Assembly: GCF_014904695.1 (NCBI RefSeq)
Contig: NZ_JACXXN010000011.1
Span: forward strand, 1 to 64,000
Origin: Nostoc sp. MG11
GTDB lineage: Bacteria; Cyanobacteriota; Cyanobacteriia; Cyanobacteriales; Nostocaceae
Length of the DNA: 64,000 bases
Direction: 5' to 3'
The notes under the pieces are model-generated. The model ran no database searches, was not told where the DNA came from, and saw only the letters and a list, made by a program, of their open reading frames with translations. Of the stretch, positions 51,988 to 60,852 are shown one piece after another. Made by a program: the position numbers and the translations under genes. Within the stretch, counting starts at the first letter, position 1. Every line of letters starts with the position of its first letter.

Positions 51988-52962
51988 CTATTTTTTTTCA
52001 GATGTATAGCCTCCTGTTGCGACTTGATTGATATATTCATGGGTACGAATTGGTGAATAGTTAGGAGTTGCGTTTTCCTCTAAGCAATTTTCTAAGCAAG
52101 TAATTTCAGCATCGTAATCAGGGGACTCAAAATAGATAATCGAGTACCTGGGATTGGTGGGGAATTTGGAGGGTAGGGGAACTCGATGTTTTGTGGCGGG
52201 AAACTTGTCGTTTGTCCAGCGCTGCATTAAATCTGCGAGGATAACCAGAACTTTACCAGGGAGGTAGGGCGCTGCAATCCATTCCCCTGCATTGGTGCAA
52301 ACTTCTAGTCCAGCTGTCTCATCTTGAAATATTAAGGTAATACTGCCGTAATCTGTGTGTTCAGCAAACCGAGTCTCTGCGGGAGAAAGAGGTCGGCTCA
52401 CAGATGGATAGTGATTTATGGAGGTGTTGAAATTCCGCTCAATATGGAAATCCGTGAAATAGGACTCTGGTAGTTTTAAGGCGATCGCCAGCGCTTGTAA
52501 AATACTGAAAGACGTATCACGACAAGTTGTAAAAAATTCCAATAGCACTTGGCGAAACTCTCTTTGGTCTTCAGTCCATCGATTTGGTTCACCAAACCTC
52601 TGGTGAGTTACACCCGCTTCATCGGTTGCAATATCTAAACCAAAATTGAATGCTTCTAGCAATACTCGCTCTTTACCACGAGCAACATAGCCTCGACTAG
52701 TTCCTGGAGCAAGTTTTACTCGGTTTTTCTCCTCATCTGGTAATGCGAAAAAACTCTGAGCTTGAGCAAACACTTGCTCAACTAAAGTCTGAGGTACAGA
52801 ATTGCTGAGGTAAAAACATCCAACTTCTTGAATAGCAGACGAAATGCGATCGGCAACTGCTTGCTTGGCAACAATATCACCGACCATAAACGTATGGAAA
52901 TCGATGACGGGAATCGGCGTAGTAACAATTATCTGGGGTTCACGTTCTTTGATTGGGTTCAT
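51988..52962 (-). CDS. 2-oxoglutarate/Fe(II) oxygenase, isopenicillin N synthase-like (paralogue 4)
   Basis: 324 residues. Iron ligands H202, D204 (AEHTDYGSIT) and H259; R272 (PRYSIIYFES). VTTPIPVIDFHTFMVGDIVAK start; SRGYVARGKERVLLEAFNFG substrate region. Downstream of the peptide-binding lipoprotein gene in the same orientation. As one of four family members in a single locus it probably catalyses one of several oxidations of a shared scaffold, or recent duplicates have diverged in substrate. Confidence 0.88.
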   Translation of the reverse strand: MNPIKEREPQIIVTTPIPVIDFHTFMVGDIVAKQAVADRISSAIQEVGCFYLSNSVPQTLVEQVFAQAQSFFALPDEEKNRVKLAPGTSRGYVARGKERVLLEAFNFGLDIATDEAGVTHQRFGEPNRWTEDQREFRQVLLEFFTTCRDTSFSILQALAIALKLPESYFTDFHIERNFNTSINHYPSVSRPLSPAETRFAEHTDYGSITLIFQDETAGLEVCTNAGEWIAAPYLPGKVLVILADLMQRWTNDKFPATKHRVPLPSKFPTNPRYSIIYFESPDYDAEITCLENCLEENATPNYSPIRTHEYINQVATGGYTSEKK

Positions 52963-53015
52963 CAGTAAAAAATTCCTCTTCGTAATTCTGCGCGGTGTTC
53001 AGATCCCCGACTTCT

Positions 53016-54809
53016 TTAAGAAGTCCGGGATCTAGTATTAGTTTTCAGTTCATAAACATTCCAAAATGTTCCTTGTAAAGCAGAGTGTTTTACGCCTTGA
53101 ATGCGATTTCGCACAGATACCATTGATAAGGAGTTGACTAGATAAATAAACGGTAGATATTCCTGACTAAGCTGTTGAGTTTCTGCATAAATCTGTTGGC
53201 GCTTTGCTTCATTTGATGCTGCACCTTGAATGTAGAGATCGGCAATTTTTTGCTCCCAATCTGCTATCTGCTGCCCAGTAATTGGCTTTTGTCCGGCTTG
53301 GGGTTGGCGATTAAAAAAATGCCAGTTACCGACTGTAGACCAAATATTTACTGCTTCGTTGGGTTCTATTGTCATTGGGAAACCATCAAGAATTTGGCAA
53401 TCCCAATCCAGACGATTTGTTAATTTGTCTACAACCAATCCCACTGCAATCAAATTTAAATCTACCTGAATTCCTATCTGATTCAAATCGTCTTGAATCA
53501 GTGGAGCCATGTTTTGCAACACCTTATTAGCGACATTGGCAGTAAGCGTAAACCGGACTCGATTACCATTGACATCGAGTAATTGACCTTGATTATTGTA
53601 GCGAAAACCTGCTTTGACCAGTAACGCTTTTGCCTTCTGAGGGTTATGGTCGTAGATTGGTAAACCTGCTTTTGGAGAGAGATAGTAAGGACTTTGCACT
53701 GCGATCGGTGAATTTTGCAGTTCTCCTACTCCTCCAAAGAGATTGGTGAGCATACGCGGGCGATTGATGCTATGAGCAACGGCTTGACGAAATTCCACTG
53801 TATTGAACCAGCGAGATTTAATGGGATCAATTAGAGGCTGACCATTTCTGCGTCCTGTATTCAAATTAAACATCATAGCTGTGGTTCCTGTTTGAGAACC
53901 GCCATTATAAATTGTGAATTCTCCCTGTTTTTCTTCTCGTTTCAATAATGAAAAATAATTAGGATTTACATCAATAAAATCAAGACTTCCAGAACGAAAT
54001 TGGATTAACGCCGTATCATTATTACTGACTGTACTTTGAACAATGCGATCAATATAAGGCTGAGTATGACTTTGAGCATCTTGACGCCAGTAATAGGGAT
54101 TTTTGCGAAAGGTGATCCGCTCACCTGGAGCATAAGATTCTAATTTATAAGCACCATTACTAACAATTTGATTGGGTGGAGTATCTGTACCCCAAATTGA
54201 GAGAAATAGCGGTCTACCTGCGGAGTCTTTTGTAGTGATGGACGATCGCAGGATATGAGCGGGTAAAATTTCTAGTTTTGTTGTGCGAAGAAAGGGGGCA
54301 AAAGGTTCTGGAAGGGTAAACTCAACCCGCCAATTATCTAGTTTTCTCACTGTAGGAAAACTGCGAGTTTTGCCTATTTGCAAAAAATCCTTGGCATAAG
54401 AAGGAATAGTGGGATTTGTATAAATATCTTTATAAGTAAACACTACATCATCGGCAGTCAGCGGTTCGCCATCTGACCATTTAAGTCCTTTTCTAAGTGT
54501 AAAAATAATTTGCTTTTGGTCTTCAGAAATATTCCACGATCGCGCTAAAGCTGGTTCAATTTTCCCTCGACCATTTTCACGAATCAAACCTTCATAAAGG
54601 TAAGTTAAAATCCCTACTCCCTGCTCCATCAATTGAGGATTAAAGGTGTTGGGTTCAATAGAACTACTAACGATGATTTGAGATCCGGCTACTGTTTTGT
54701 AGAGCAAGTTAGTTTGGACGCAACTAACTAGAACGATCGCCAGGATAAATCCGATAATAGCTGGCGATCGCCGACGGCGGATAGCAGTAAATGTAATCAA
54801 TCTTCGCAT
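53016..54809 (-). CDS. ABC transporter peptide/nickel-type substrate-binding lipoprotein
   Basis: 597 residues from the ATG at 54809, with GGAG about eleven bases upstream; the longer frame would overlap the dehydrogenase gene. Basic start, then IIGFILAIVLVSC with a lipobox cysteine. SBP_bac_5 signature LARSWNISEDQKQIIFTLRKGLKWSDGEPLTADDVVFTY, later VEFRQAVAHSINRPRML and YDHNPQKAKALL. It binds oligopeptides outside the membrane. No permease or ATPase gene for it is nearby, unusual for this family. It may bring in a precursor, sense the product, or help export. Confidence 0.88.
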   Translation of the reverse strand: MRRLITFTAIRRRRSPAIIGFILAIVLVSCVQTNLLYKTVAGSQIIVSSSIEPNTFNPQLMEQGVGILTYLYEGLIRENGRGKIEPALARSWNISEDQKQIIFTLRKGLKWSDGEPLTADDVVFTYKDIYTNPTIPSYAKDFLQIGKTRSFPTVRKLDNWRVEFTLPEPFAPFLRTTKLEILPAHILRSSITTKDSAGRPLFLSIWGTDTPPNQIVSNGAYKLESYAPGERITFRKNPYYWRQDAQSHTQPYIDRIVQSTVSNNDTALIQFRSGSLDFIDVNPNYFSLLKREEKQGEFTIYNGGSQTGTTAMMFNLNTGRRNGQPLIDPIKSRWFNTVEFRQAVAHSINRPRMLTNLFGGVGELQNSPIAVQSPYYLSPKAGLPIYDHNPQKAKALLVKAGFRYNNQGQLLDVNGNRVRFTLTANVANKVLQNMAPLIQDDLNQIGIQVDLNLIAVGLVVDKLTNRLDWDCQILDGFPMTIEPNEAVNIWSTVGNWHFFNRQPQAGQKPITGQQIADWEQKIADLYIQGAASNEAKRQQIYAETQQLSQEYLPFIYLVNSLSMVSVRNRIQGVKHSALQGTFWNVYELKTNTRSRTS

Positions 54810-54841
54810 AGTTGTACTCCAGGAAACTTCTTTTACCTGCC

Positions 54842-55618
54842 TTACATCGCGCTGTATCCCCCATCCACCATCAAAACTGCCCCCGTCACATAAGAGGCTG
54901 CTTCTGAGGCGAGAAATATCACTGGGCCGACGAGTTCCTCTGGTTTCCCGCGTCGCTGCATGGGAATCACGGCGCTCAGATGTTGCTGATCCTCGTCTGG
55001 CGATCGCCGAAATGTTTCGGTACCTTCCATGATGTTGTCGATATAGCCAGGAGCAAAAGCATTGACTCGAATCTGATGATCTGCCCATTCTAGAGCTAGC
55101 GATCGCACTAGTAAATTTACCCCTCCTTTGGCTGCTGTATAAGCCGCTGAGCCATTGATTCCCACTACGCCGCCGATCGAAGAGTTCATGATAATCGAGC
55201 CGCCTGTCCCTTGTTTGATCATTTGTCGAGCCGCTAGTTGAGCGCAGTGGAAGTATCCTTTAAGATTGACGTTGATGATGTCATCCCACTCTAATTCTTC
55301 TAAAGAAGCCGCCGATTTGATGATGTCAATGCCTGCATTACATACCATGATGTCAAGCTTGTGGTAGTGGGCTACGGTTTGCTCAATTAGGCGTAAACAA
55401 TCTTGGCGGTTTCTAACATCGGTGGGAATTGCGATCGCTTCGCCTCCAGCTGCTTGAATCATTTGTGCAGTTTTTTCTGATTCCGCTACTTTGATATCAG
55501 CAACTACAACTTTTGTGCCTACAGATGCTAATCCTTGAGCTATTGCTCTGCCGATGCCTCGTGCGGAGCCTGTGATAATGGCAACTTTATCTGTTAGGTC
55601 AAAGAGGGAGGATTTCAC
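54842..55618 (-). CDS. short-chain dehydrogenase/reductase (FabG-like)
   Basis: 258 residues, classical SDR. NAD(P) motif ITGSARGIGRAIA (about 14-26), NAG motif CNAGIDI (about 92), catalytic S in MNSSIGGVVG, Y-x3-K in AAYTAAKGGVN, and PG motif NAFAPGYIDN. D39-like VVADIK suggests NAD(H) preference. 33 bases before the lipoprotein gene and downstream of the NRPS; probably a tailoring or precursor enzyme of the locus. Confidence 0.9.
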   Translation of the reverse strand: MKSSLFDLTDKVAIITGSARGIGRAIAQGLASVGTKVVVADIKVAESEKTAQMIQAAGGEAIAIPTDVRNRQDCLRLIEQTVAHYHKLDIMVCNAGIDIIKSAASLEELEWDDIINVNLKGYFHCAQLAARQMIKQGTGGSIIMNSSIGGVVGINGSAAYTAAKGGVNLLVRSLALEWADHQIRVNAFAPGYIDNIMEGTETFRRSPDEDQQHLSAVIPMQRRGKPEELVGPVIFLASEAASYVTGAVLMVDGGYSAM

Positions 55619-55762
55619 AATTTTTTCTAGTTTGAGTGGGAGTGGTTTTAAAAGGAATTTGTATCACGCAGAGGCGCAGAGTCGCAGAGAGCAAGAGTTT
55701 GAGAGAGTTTTTGTGTATTGTGTAAGTGAGCATTTAATATTGATATTTTGTGGTTTATAAAC

Positions 55763-55853
55763 TAAACTCCTTGCAAAAGTCCCGATTATATACTCTTTCT
55801 CTGAGCCTCTGCGCCTCTGCGTGAGATAAATAAATACTTATGTAGGAGGTCTA
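55763..55853 (-). mobile_element. MITE-like element, family 2, at the 3' end of the NRPS gene
   Basis: Ends TAAACTCCTTGCA (55763-55775) and TGTAGGAGGTCTA (55841-55853) with CTCTGCGCCTCTGCGTGAG inside; in minus orientation it matches the copy after bioF, including GGACTTTTGC. The NRPS stop codon (TAA, 55838-55840) lies within it. A further CACGCAGAGGCGCAGAG block at 55664-55690 is inverted relative to it, so the whole 55660-55835 stretch can fold back. Confidence 0.6.
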
Positions 55854-58800
55854 CTGTTTAGTAAATTGCGGATAGCTTCTGCTTGCTGAACTATAGTAGG
55901 TTTTTCAAATAGGAAAACTAAGGGTAATTCTATTTGCAAAGCTTTTTGTAATTTGTATGTGAGTTGCAGAACAAGAGCGGAATGTCCTCCAAGGTCGAAG
56001 AAGTTATCTTGAGTACTAATATGTTCTAATCCTAAAACCTCTTTCCAAGTAGCTAATATAACTTCCTCCATAGGGTTGGCAGGTTCAATAAAATTGTTTT
56101 GAGGAGTTTTCGTAGCTATAGGTAATTTGGAATTTTGAATTGGTAAACTTTTTTCTTCTGATAAAAAGGGAAGTTCACTAATACGTTGGTCAGGATTAGA
56201 AACAATATATTCAAGCAATCTTTGAAATATCGTCACCATTCTGGTAATAGTAGTAGCTTCAAACAAATCGGTTTTGTAGACTAAAGCGCCTTCAATTTCC
56301 TCTGATGTTTCTTGGAGTGTAAGATTTAAATCAAACTCTGCTGTATCTTTGGTATCGGTTGCAATAAATTCCTCTTTTAAAGTCAAATTTGCCAGTTTTA
56401 AATCATCTTCTGGAGTGTTTTGAAAAACAAACATTACCTGAGCTAGCAGTGTGTAACTATCTCTAACTGGTTGCAGTTCTTCTACTAGTTTGATAAAGGG
56501 CATTTCCTGATGTGTATACACTCCTAAAGCCACTTCCCGCACTCGCCGCAGTAGTTCTCGGAAGGTGGGATTGCCTTCTAAGTTGGTGCAAAATGGTAGT
56601 AAATGGACAAAGAAACCAATCAATCCTTCTGTTTCTGGGCGGTTACGATTGGCAACGGTGCTGCTAACAATGATGTCTGGTTGCCCTGTGTAGCAGAAAA
56701 GTAATGTCTTGAGTGCTGCTAACAAGGTCATAAATAGGGTTACGCCTTCCTGCTGACTTAATGCTTTGAGTGCTTTGGTTAAGTCTTTGGAAATTACCAA
56801 AGGTTGACGCGCACCTGCGAAGGTTCGCACTGCTGGACGTGGATGGTCAGTTGGTAGTTTCAAGACTGGAGGGGTAACACCTAAGTGTTGTTTCCAGAAT
56901 TGCATCTGTGATTCTAAAACTTGCCCTTGTAACCATTGCCGTTGCCAATTAGCAAAGTCTGCATATTGGATAGGTAACTCGGTTAGCGGGGAGGGTTTGC
57001 CTTGAGAAAAAGCTTCGTAAAGGGTTGCCAGTTCTTGAGTCAAGACGCTAAAAGACCAACCGTCGGCGACAATATGGTGTGTAGTGACAACCAGCAAATA
57101 CTCGGTTTCACTCAAACGCCAAAGTTTACTCCGCAATAACGGCCCTCGCGCCAAATCGAAAGGCTGTTTAATCTCCTTCTCAGCTTGTCGTTTCGCTTCA
57201 GTTTCCGGGATGTCTTGTGAGTCTATTACGGCGAAGTCAAAGACAGGCTCAGAGGAAATTGTATAAACCACTTGTCCGTTCTCAACCTTAAAGGTAGTTC
57301 GCAAGGTTTCGTGTCGTCGCACAATTTCTTTTAAACTCTGCTCTAACGCCTTAACATCTAGTGAACCCGTCACGCGATAGATTAGCGGCAAGTTGTAAAC
57401 AGGATTGCCAGGATAGAATTGCTCAAAAAACCAAAACTCTAATTGAGTTAAGGAAATTGGCCGTACTCCGTCACGCCAGACGGCTTTTAATGGTATGATT
57501 TCTGCTGAAAGTTCTTGCTGACTAGCCGCCTCAACTGTTCTAGCTAAAGTTGCGATCGCAGGTGATTCAAATAAACTTCGTAGAGGTAATTCTATCTTAA
57601 ATGCTTTGCGTGTCAGAGAAATTACCTGGGTAGCAAGTAAAGAATGTCCTCCCAAATTAAAGAAGTTGTCGTAAATCCCAACTTGTTCTAACCCCAAAAC
57701 ATCCCTCCAAATACCTGCCAAAATTTCTTCGGTGGGAGTCCGGGGTGCAACAAAAGTTTGAGCTAATTCCGGTCGGCTGGTCGTCGGTTCGCTTAAAGCG
57801 CGACGGTTAACTTTACCGTTGGGTGTCAGAGGGAATGACTCCATCTGTACAAAAGCCGATGGAATCATGTAATCTGGCAACTGGTCTTGAAGAAAATTAC
57901 GCAACTGTTCGACGGTGATTGTCTGTCCTTGAATTGGTACGAAGTAAGCGACTAAATATTTTTCTCTGGCACTTTCCCCAAACACCTTAGCGATTGCCTG
58001 GTTAATTTGGGGATGTTTGCTCAAGACTGCTTCAACTTCACCAAGTTCAACCCGAAAACCCCGGACTTTTACTAAATCGTCTATCCGTCCCAAAAATTCA
58101 ATATTGCCATCTGGTAAATATTTAGCTAAGTCGCCAGTTTTGTATAGCCTTCTGCCTTCTGTCTCCGCAAAGGGATTTGGAACAAATTTTTGCTCTGTCA
58201 AATCTGGACGGTTGAGGTAGCCATGAGCTAAACCATCACCACTAACGTAGAGTTCACCAGGAACCCCAATCGGCACAGGCTGGAGATTGCGCTCTAATAG
58301 ATAAACTTGCACATTAACAGCAGGCTTACCAATTGGTGGATAAATTGGCCACTCTTCTGGTTTGTCGCTAAAAGTATAAGCTGTGACTAAATCTGCTTCT
58401 GTGGGGCCGTAGAAATTATAGAGTCTACAATTCTCCAAACGCTGAAACAGCTTAATCATTGGTTGCGTAATCTGGAGTTGTTCGCCACAGGCGATCGCTT
58501 CTCTAATGTTCTTAAATAGATGTTCTTCTTCTCCGTATATTTCTGCTAATTGTTGCCATAAGGTGACGGGAAGAAAAACTTTGGCAATTGGTTCAAATGC
58601 AAGTAACTGAATTAATTTATCTAAATCTTTGCGATCGCTTTCGGGAATCATATACAGCGTTCCACCCAAACCCCACGCCGCAAACATTTCGTGATAGCTG
58701 ACATCAAAGCTGAGGGAAGCAAACTGAAGAACACCCACGCCTGTTAACATCTTTGCCTGATGGTGTTCGATTAAATTGGTGAGCGATCGATGGGGGACAA

Positions 58801-60706
58801 GAGTACCTTTAGGAGTTCCTGTAGACCCAGAAGTATATATTATGTAAGCTAAATTATCAGCTTTTACTTCAACTTGTGGATTAAATTCAGCTTCTTCGCC
58901 GATTTCCTCCCAATCATCATCTAACACAATGAGATGATGAGCAAAGTTGCCATTCAGCAACGATTTACAACGTGTTTGAGTTAAGACGACCGCTGCTTGA
59001 GAATCGCTGAGCATAAATGCTAAACGCTCTGGGGGATAAGTAGGGTCAAGCGGAACACAAGCGCCCCCAGCTTTGAGGATTCCTAATATGGCAACTGCCG
59101 CCTCTAGAGAGCGTTCTAGACAAATCCCCACGGGTACATTTGGTTTGACGCCCAAACGTTGTAGATGGTGCGCTAATTTATTGGCACGTTGATTTAACTC
59201 TAAATAGGTCAATTGTTGGTTGTCATACACCACCGCCACAGATTCGGGTGTTTTTTCAACTTGCTGCTCAAATAATTGATGGATGCAATAATTTATGGGA
59301 TGGACTGCTTGGGTAGCATTCCACTCTACTAAGAGTAAATCTTGTTCTGCTGGTGTGAGTAGCGGTAGTTCGCCTGCACTGCGATGAGGTAACGCAACAA
59401 TCCCCTGTAACAGCGTGAGCAAATGACCAATCATGCGGTCAATGGTATCTGCGTCAAAGCGATTGCGATCGTAGTTGATTTTGATTACCAGTTCTTCACC
59501 GGGAATTGCCACCACCGTTAAGGGATAATTTGTTTCTCCCAGCGCTTGGCGATCGCTTATTCTCAAATTTCCTGGAAGTGCTTGTAGTGTGGCGTTTACA
59601 GGATAGTTCTCAAACACGACAATGCTTTCAAACAAAGGTTGATTCCGAGGAATTTCACTCACGCCTTGAATATCTACCAGTGAGATGTATGAATACTGCT
59701 CTCGTTCTATATGCTCTTGTTGCAATTGCGCCAGCCAAGGCAACAAATCGGTTGTTTCAGGGATTTTTATCCGTACAGGTAGGGTATTAATAAACAACCC
59801 CACCATCGACTCTACACCAGATAAGTTATGAGGACGACCAGACACCGTTGCCCCAAACACCACATCAGACTCACCACTGTAGCGACTCAGTAACAATGCC
59901 CAAGCTGCCTGCACCAATGTAGAAACGGTAAGATGATGCTGTTGGGCAAAAGATTTTAAGTTAGCAGTTGCCTCAGCTGATAGATGTTGGTGTCGAATAT
60001 AACTGGTTTGCTTTTGGTGAGTAGTCTGCCCTACTGCTTGTTCCACAACCAAAGGTGTAGGAGCAGTAAAAGCCTCAAGAGTTCGCCGCCAAAATCCCTC
60101 TGCACTAGATTTGTCTTGCTGCTGTAACCAATTAATGTAGTCTCGGTAAGGGCGAGATGGAGCTAAATATAATTGTTGATTGTTGTTTATAGAATCGTAA
60201 AAAGCAAAGATTTCTTTGAAGAGAATCGGCCAACTCCAACCATCAAGTAATATATGATGAAAGCTCCAGACAAAATGATAAGTTTCGTCTGCTAACCGAA
60301 ATAAAACAAACCGCATCAAGGGAGATTTGTCAAGTTCAAAACTTTGCTCTTTATCTGTATTCAAGAAAGAATTAATTTGCGATTGCTGTTCCTCAGTTGA
60401 GAGCAAATGCAAGTCTCTGTTAACCCAAGGTAAATTAACTTGTTTACGCACTACTTGCACTGGCTGTTTGCGGTTATTCCAAACAAAAAGAGTCCGTAAA
60501 GCCGAGTGTCTCTGCACCACCTGTTGCCAAGCTTGCTCAAACGCGCTCTTGTTTAATTCGCCATGAATAGTGAAGCGAAACTGCTCAAAGTATATTCTTG
60601 ATTCAGGCTGATAGAGAGTATGAAATAGCATCCCCTGCTGCATTGGCGAAAAGGGATAAATGGCTTCAATTTCTTTAGTTTTATTTTGATTTTGTAGAAC
60701 TACCAT
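55838..60706 (-). CDS. non-ribosomal peptide synthetase, C-A-T-C-T
   Basis: 1622 residues. Condensation 1 about 12-450 (HHILLDG 150-156). Adenylation about 475-975: LKAGGACVPLDPTYP, YTSGSTGTPKG (624-634), NFYGPTE, YKTGDLAKYLPDG, GRIDDLVKVRG, NGKVNRR. Carrier 1 with phosphopantetheine Ser1022 (LGGHSLL). Condensation 2 about 1080-1530 (HHIVADG 1210-1216). Carrier 2 near 1560-1610 (LGGHSAL). No epimerase, thioesterase or reductase. The specificity code extracted by eye is D668 V669 H672 A708 I738 C740 F765 L773 V774 K964; I cannot match it to a known amino acid. The starting and ending domains imply partner synthetases elsewhere. The second C-T pair without an A domain suggests loading in trans or release by condensation. 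The final residues RPPT come from a MITE end. Confidence 0.95.
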   Translation of the reverse strand: MVVLQNQNKTKEIEAIYPFSPMQQGMLFHTLYQPESRIYFEQFRFTIHGELNKSAFEQAWQQVVQRHSALRTLFVWNNRKQPVQVVRKQVNLPWVNRDLHLLSTEEQQSQINSFLNTDKEQSFELDKSPLMRFVLFRLADETYHFVWSFHHILLDGWSWPILFKEIFAFYDSINNNQQLYLAPSRPYRDYINWLQQQDKSSAEGFWRRTLEAFTAPTPLVVEQAVGQTTHQKQTSYIRHQHLSAEATANLKSFAQQHHLTVSTLVQAAWALLLSRYSGESDVVFGATVSGRPHNLSGVESMVGLFINTLPVRIKIPETTDLLPWLAQLQQEHIEREQYSYISLVDIQGVSEIPRNQPLFESIVVFENYPVNATLQALPGNLRISDRQALGETNYPLTVVAIPGEELVIKINYDRNRFDADTIDRMIGHLLTLLQGIVALPHRSAGELPLLTPAEQDLLLVEWNATQAVHPINYCIHQLFEQQVEKTPESVAVVYDNQQLTYLELNQRANKLAHHLQRLGVKPNVPVGICLERSLEAAVAILGILKAGGACVPLDPTYPPERLAFMLSDSQAAVVLTQTRCKSLLNGNFAHHLIVLDDDWEEIGEEAEFNPQVEVKADNLAYIIYTSGSTGTPKGTLVPHRSLTNLIEHHQAKMLTGVGVLQFASLSFDVSYHEMFAAWGLGGTLYMIPESDRKDLDKLIQLLAFEPIAKVFLPVTLWQQLAEIYGEEEHLFKNIREAIACGEQLQITQPMIKLFQRLENCRLYNFYGPTEADLVTAYTFSDKPEEWPIYPPIGKPAVNVQVYLLERNLQPVPIGVPGELYVSGDGLAHGYLNRPDLTEQKFVPNPFAETEGRRLYKTGDLAKYLPDGNIEFLGRIDDLVKVRGFRVELGEVEAVLSKHPQINQAIAKVFGESAREKYLVAYFVPIQGQTITVEQLRNFLQDQLPDYMIPSAFVQMESFPLTPNGKVNRRALSEPTTSRPELAQTFVAPRTPTEEILAGIWRDVLGLEQVGIYDNFFNLGGHSLLATQVISLTRKAFKIELPLRSLFESPAIATLARTVEAASQQELSAEIIPLKAVWRDGVRPISLTQLEFWFFEQFYPGNPVYNLPLIYRVTGSLDVKALEQSLKEIVRRHETLRTTFKVENGQVVYTISSEPVFDFAVIDSQDIPETEAKRQAEKEIKQPFDLARGPLLRSKLWRLSETEYLLVVTTHHIVADGWSFSVLTQELATLYEAFSQGKPSPLTELPIQYADFANWQRQWLQGQVLESQMQFWKQHLGVTPPVLKLPTDHPRPAVRTFAGARQPLVISKDLTKALKALSQQEGVTLFMTLLAALKTLLFCYTGQPDIIVSSTVANRNRPETEGLIGFFVHLLPFCTNLEGNPTFRELLRRVREVALGVYTHQEMPFIKLVEELQPVRDSYTLLAQVMFVFQNTPEDDLKLANLTLKEEFIATDTKDTAEFDLNLTLQETSEEIEGALVYKTDLFEATTITRMVTIFQRLLEYIVSNPDQRISELPFLSEEKSLPIQNSKLPIATKTPQNNFIEPANPMEEVILATWKEVLGLEHISTQDNFFDLGGHSALVLQLTYKLQKALQIELPLVFLFEKPTIVQQAEAIRNLLNSRPPT

Positions 60707-60852
60707 TGCTGTGTTTTTTATAATATATATTTTTAATTAACCGCCAAGACGCAGAGAGCGTAGAGAAAGAAAATACAATTTACAGCAGTTTTATTCCTTT
60801 GCGCCTTTGCGTGAGATAAAAAAGATCTGGTAAGAAATGCTTAGATTTATTA
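60707..60852. repeat. short dispersed repeats between NRPS and dehydrogenase genes
   Basis: Carries CCGCCAAGACGCAGAGAGCG and, about 40 bases on, GCGCCTTTGCGTGAGATAAA in inverted sense, a repeat pair on the same CGCAGAG theme as family 2 elements. It also holds the NRPS leader; no clear ribosome binding site is seen. Confidence 0.5.

Noticed and set aside
54810-55088. N-terminal extension of the peptide-binding protein into the dehydrogenase gene
   Set aside because: The added residues are arginine/serine-rich antisense-like filler; the ATG at 54809 has a ribosome binding site and starts a good lipoprotein signal.
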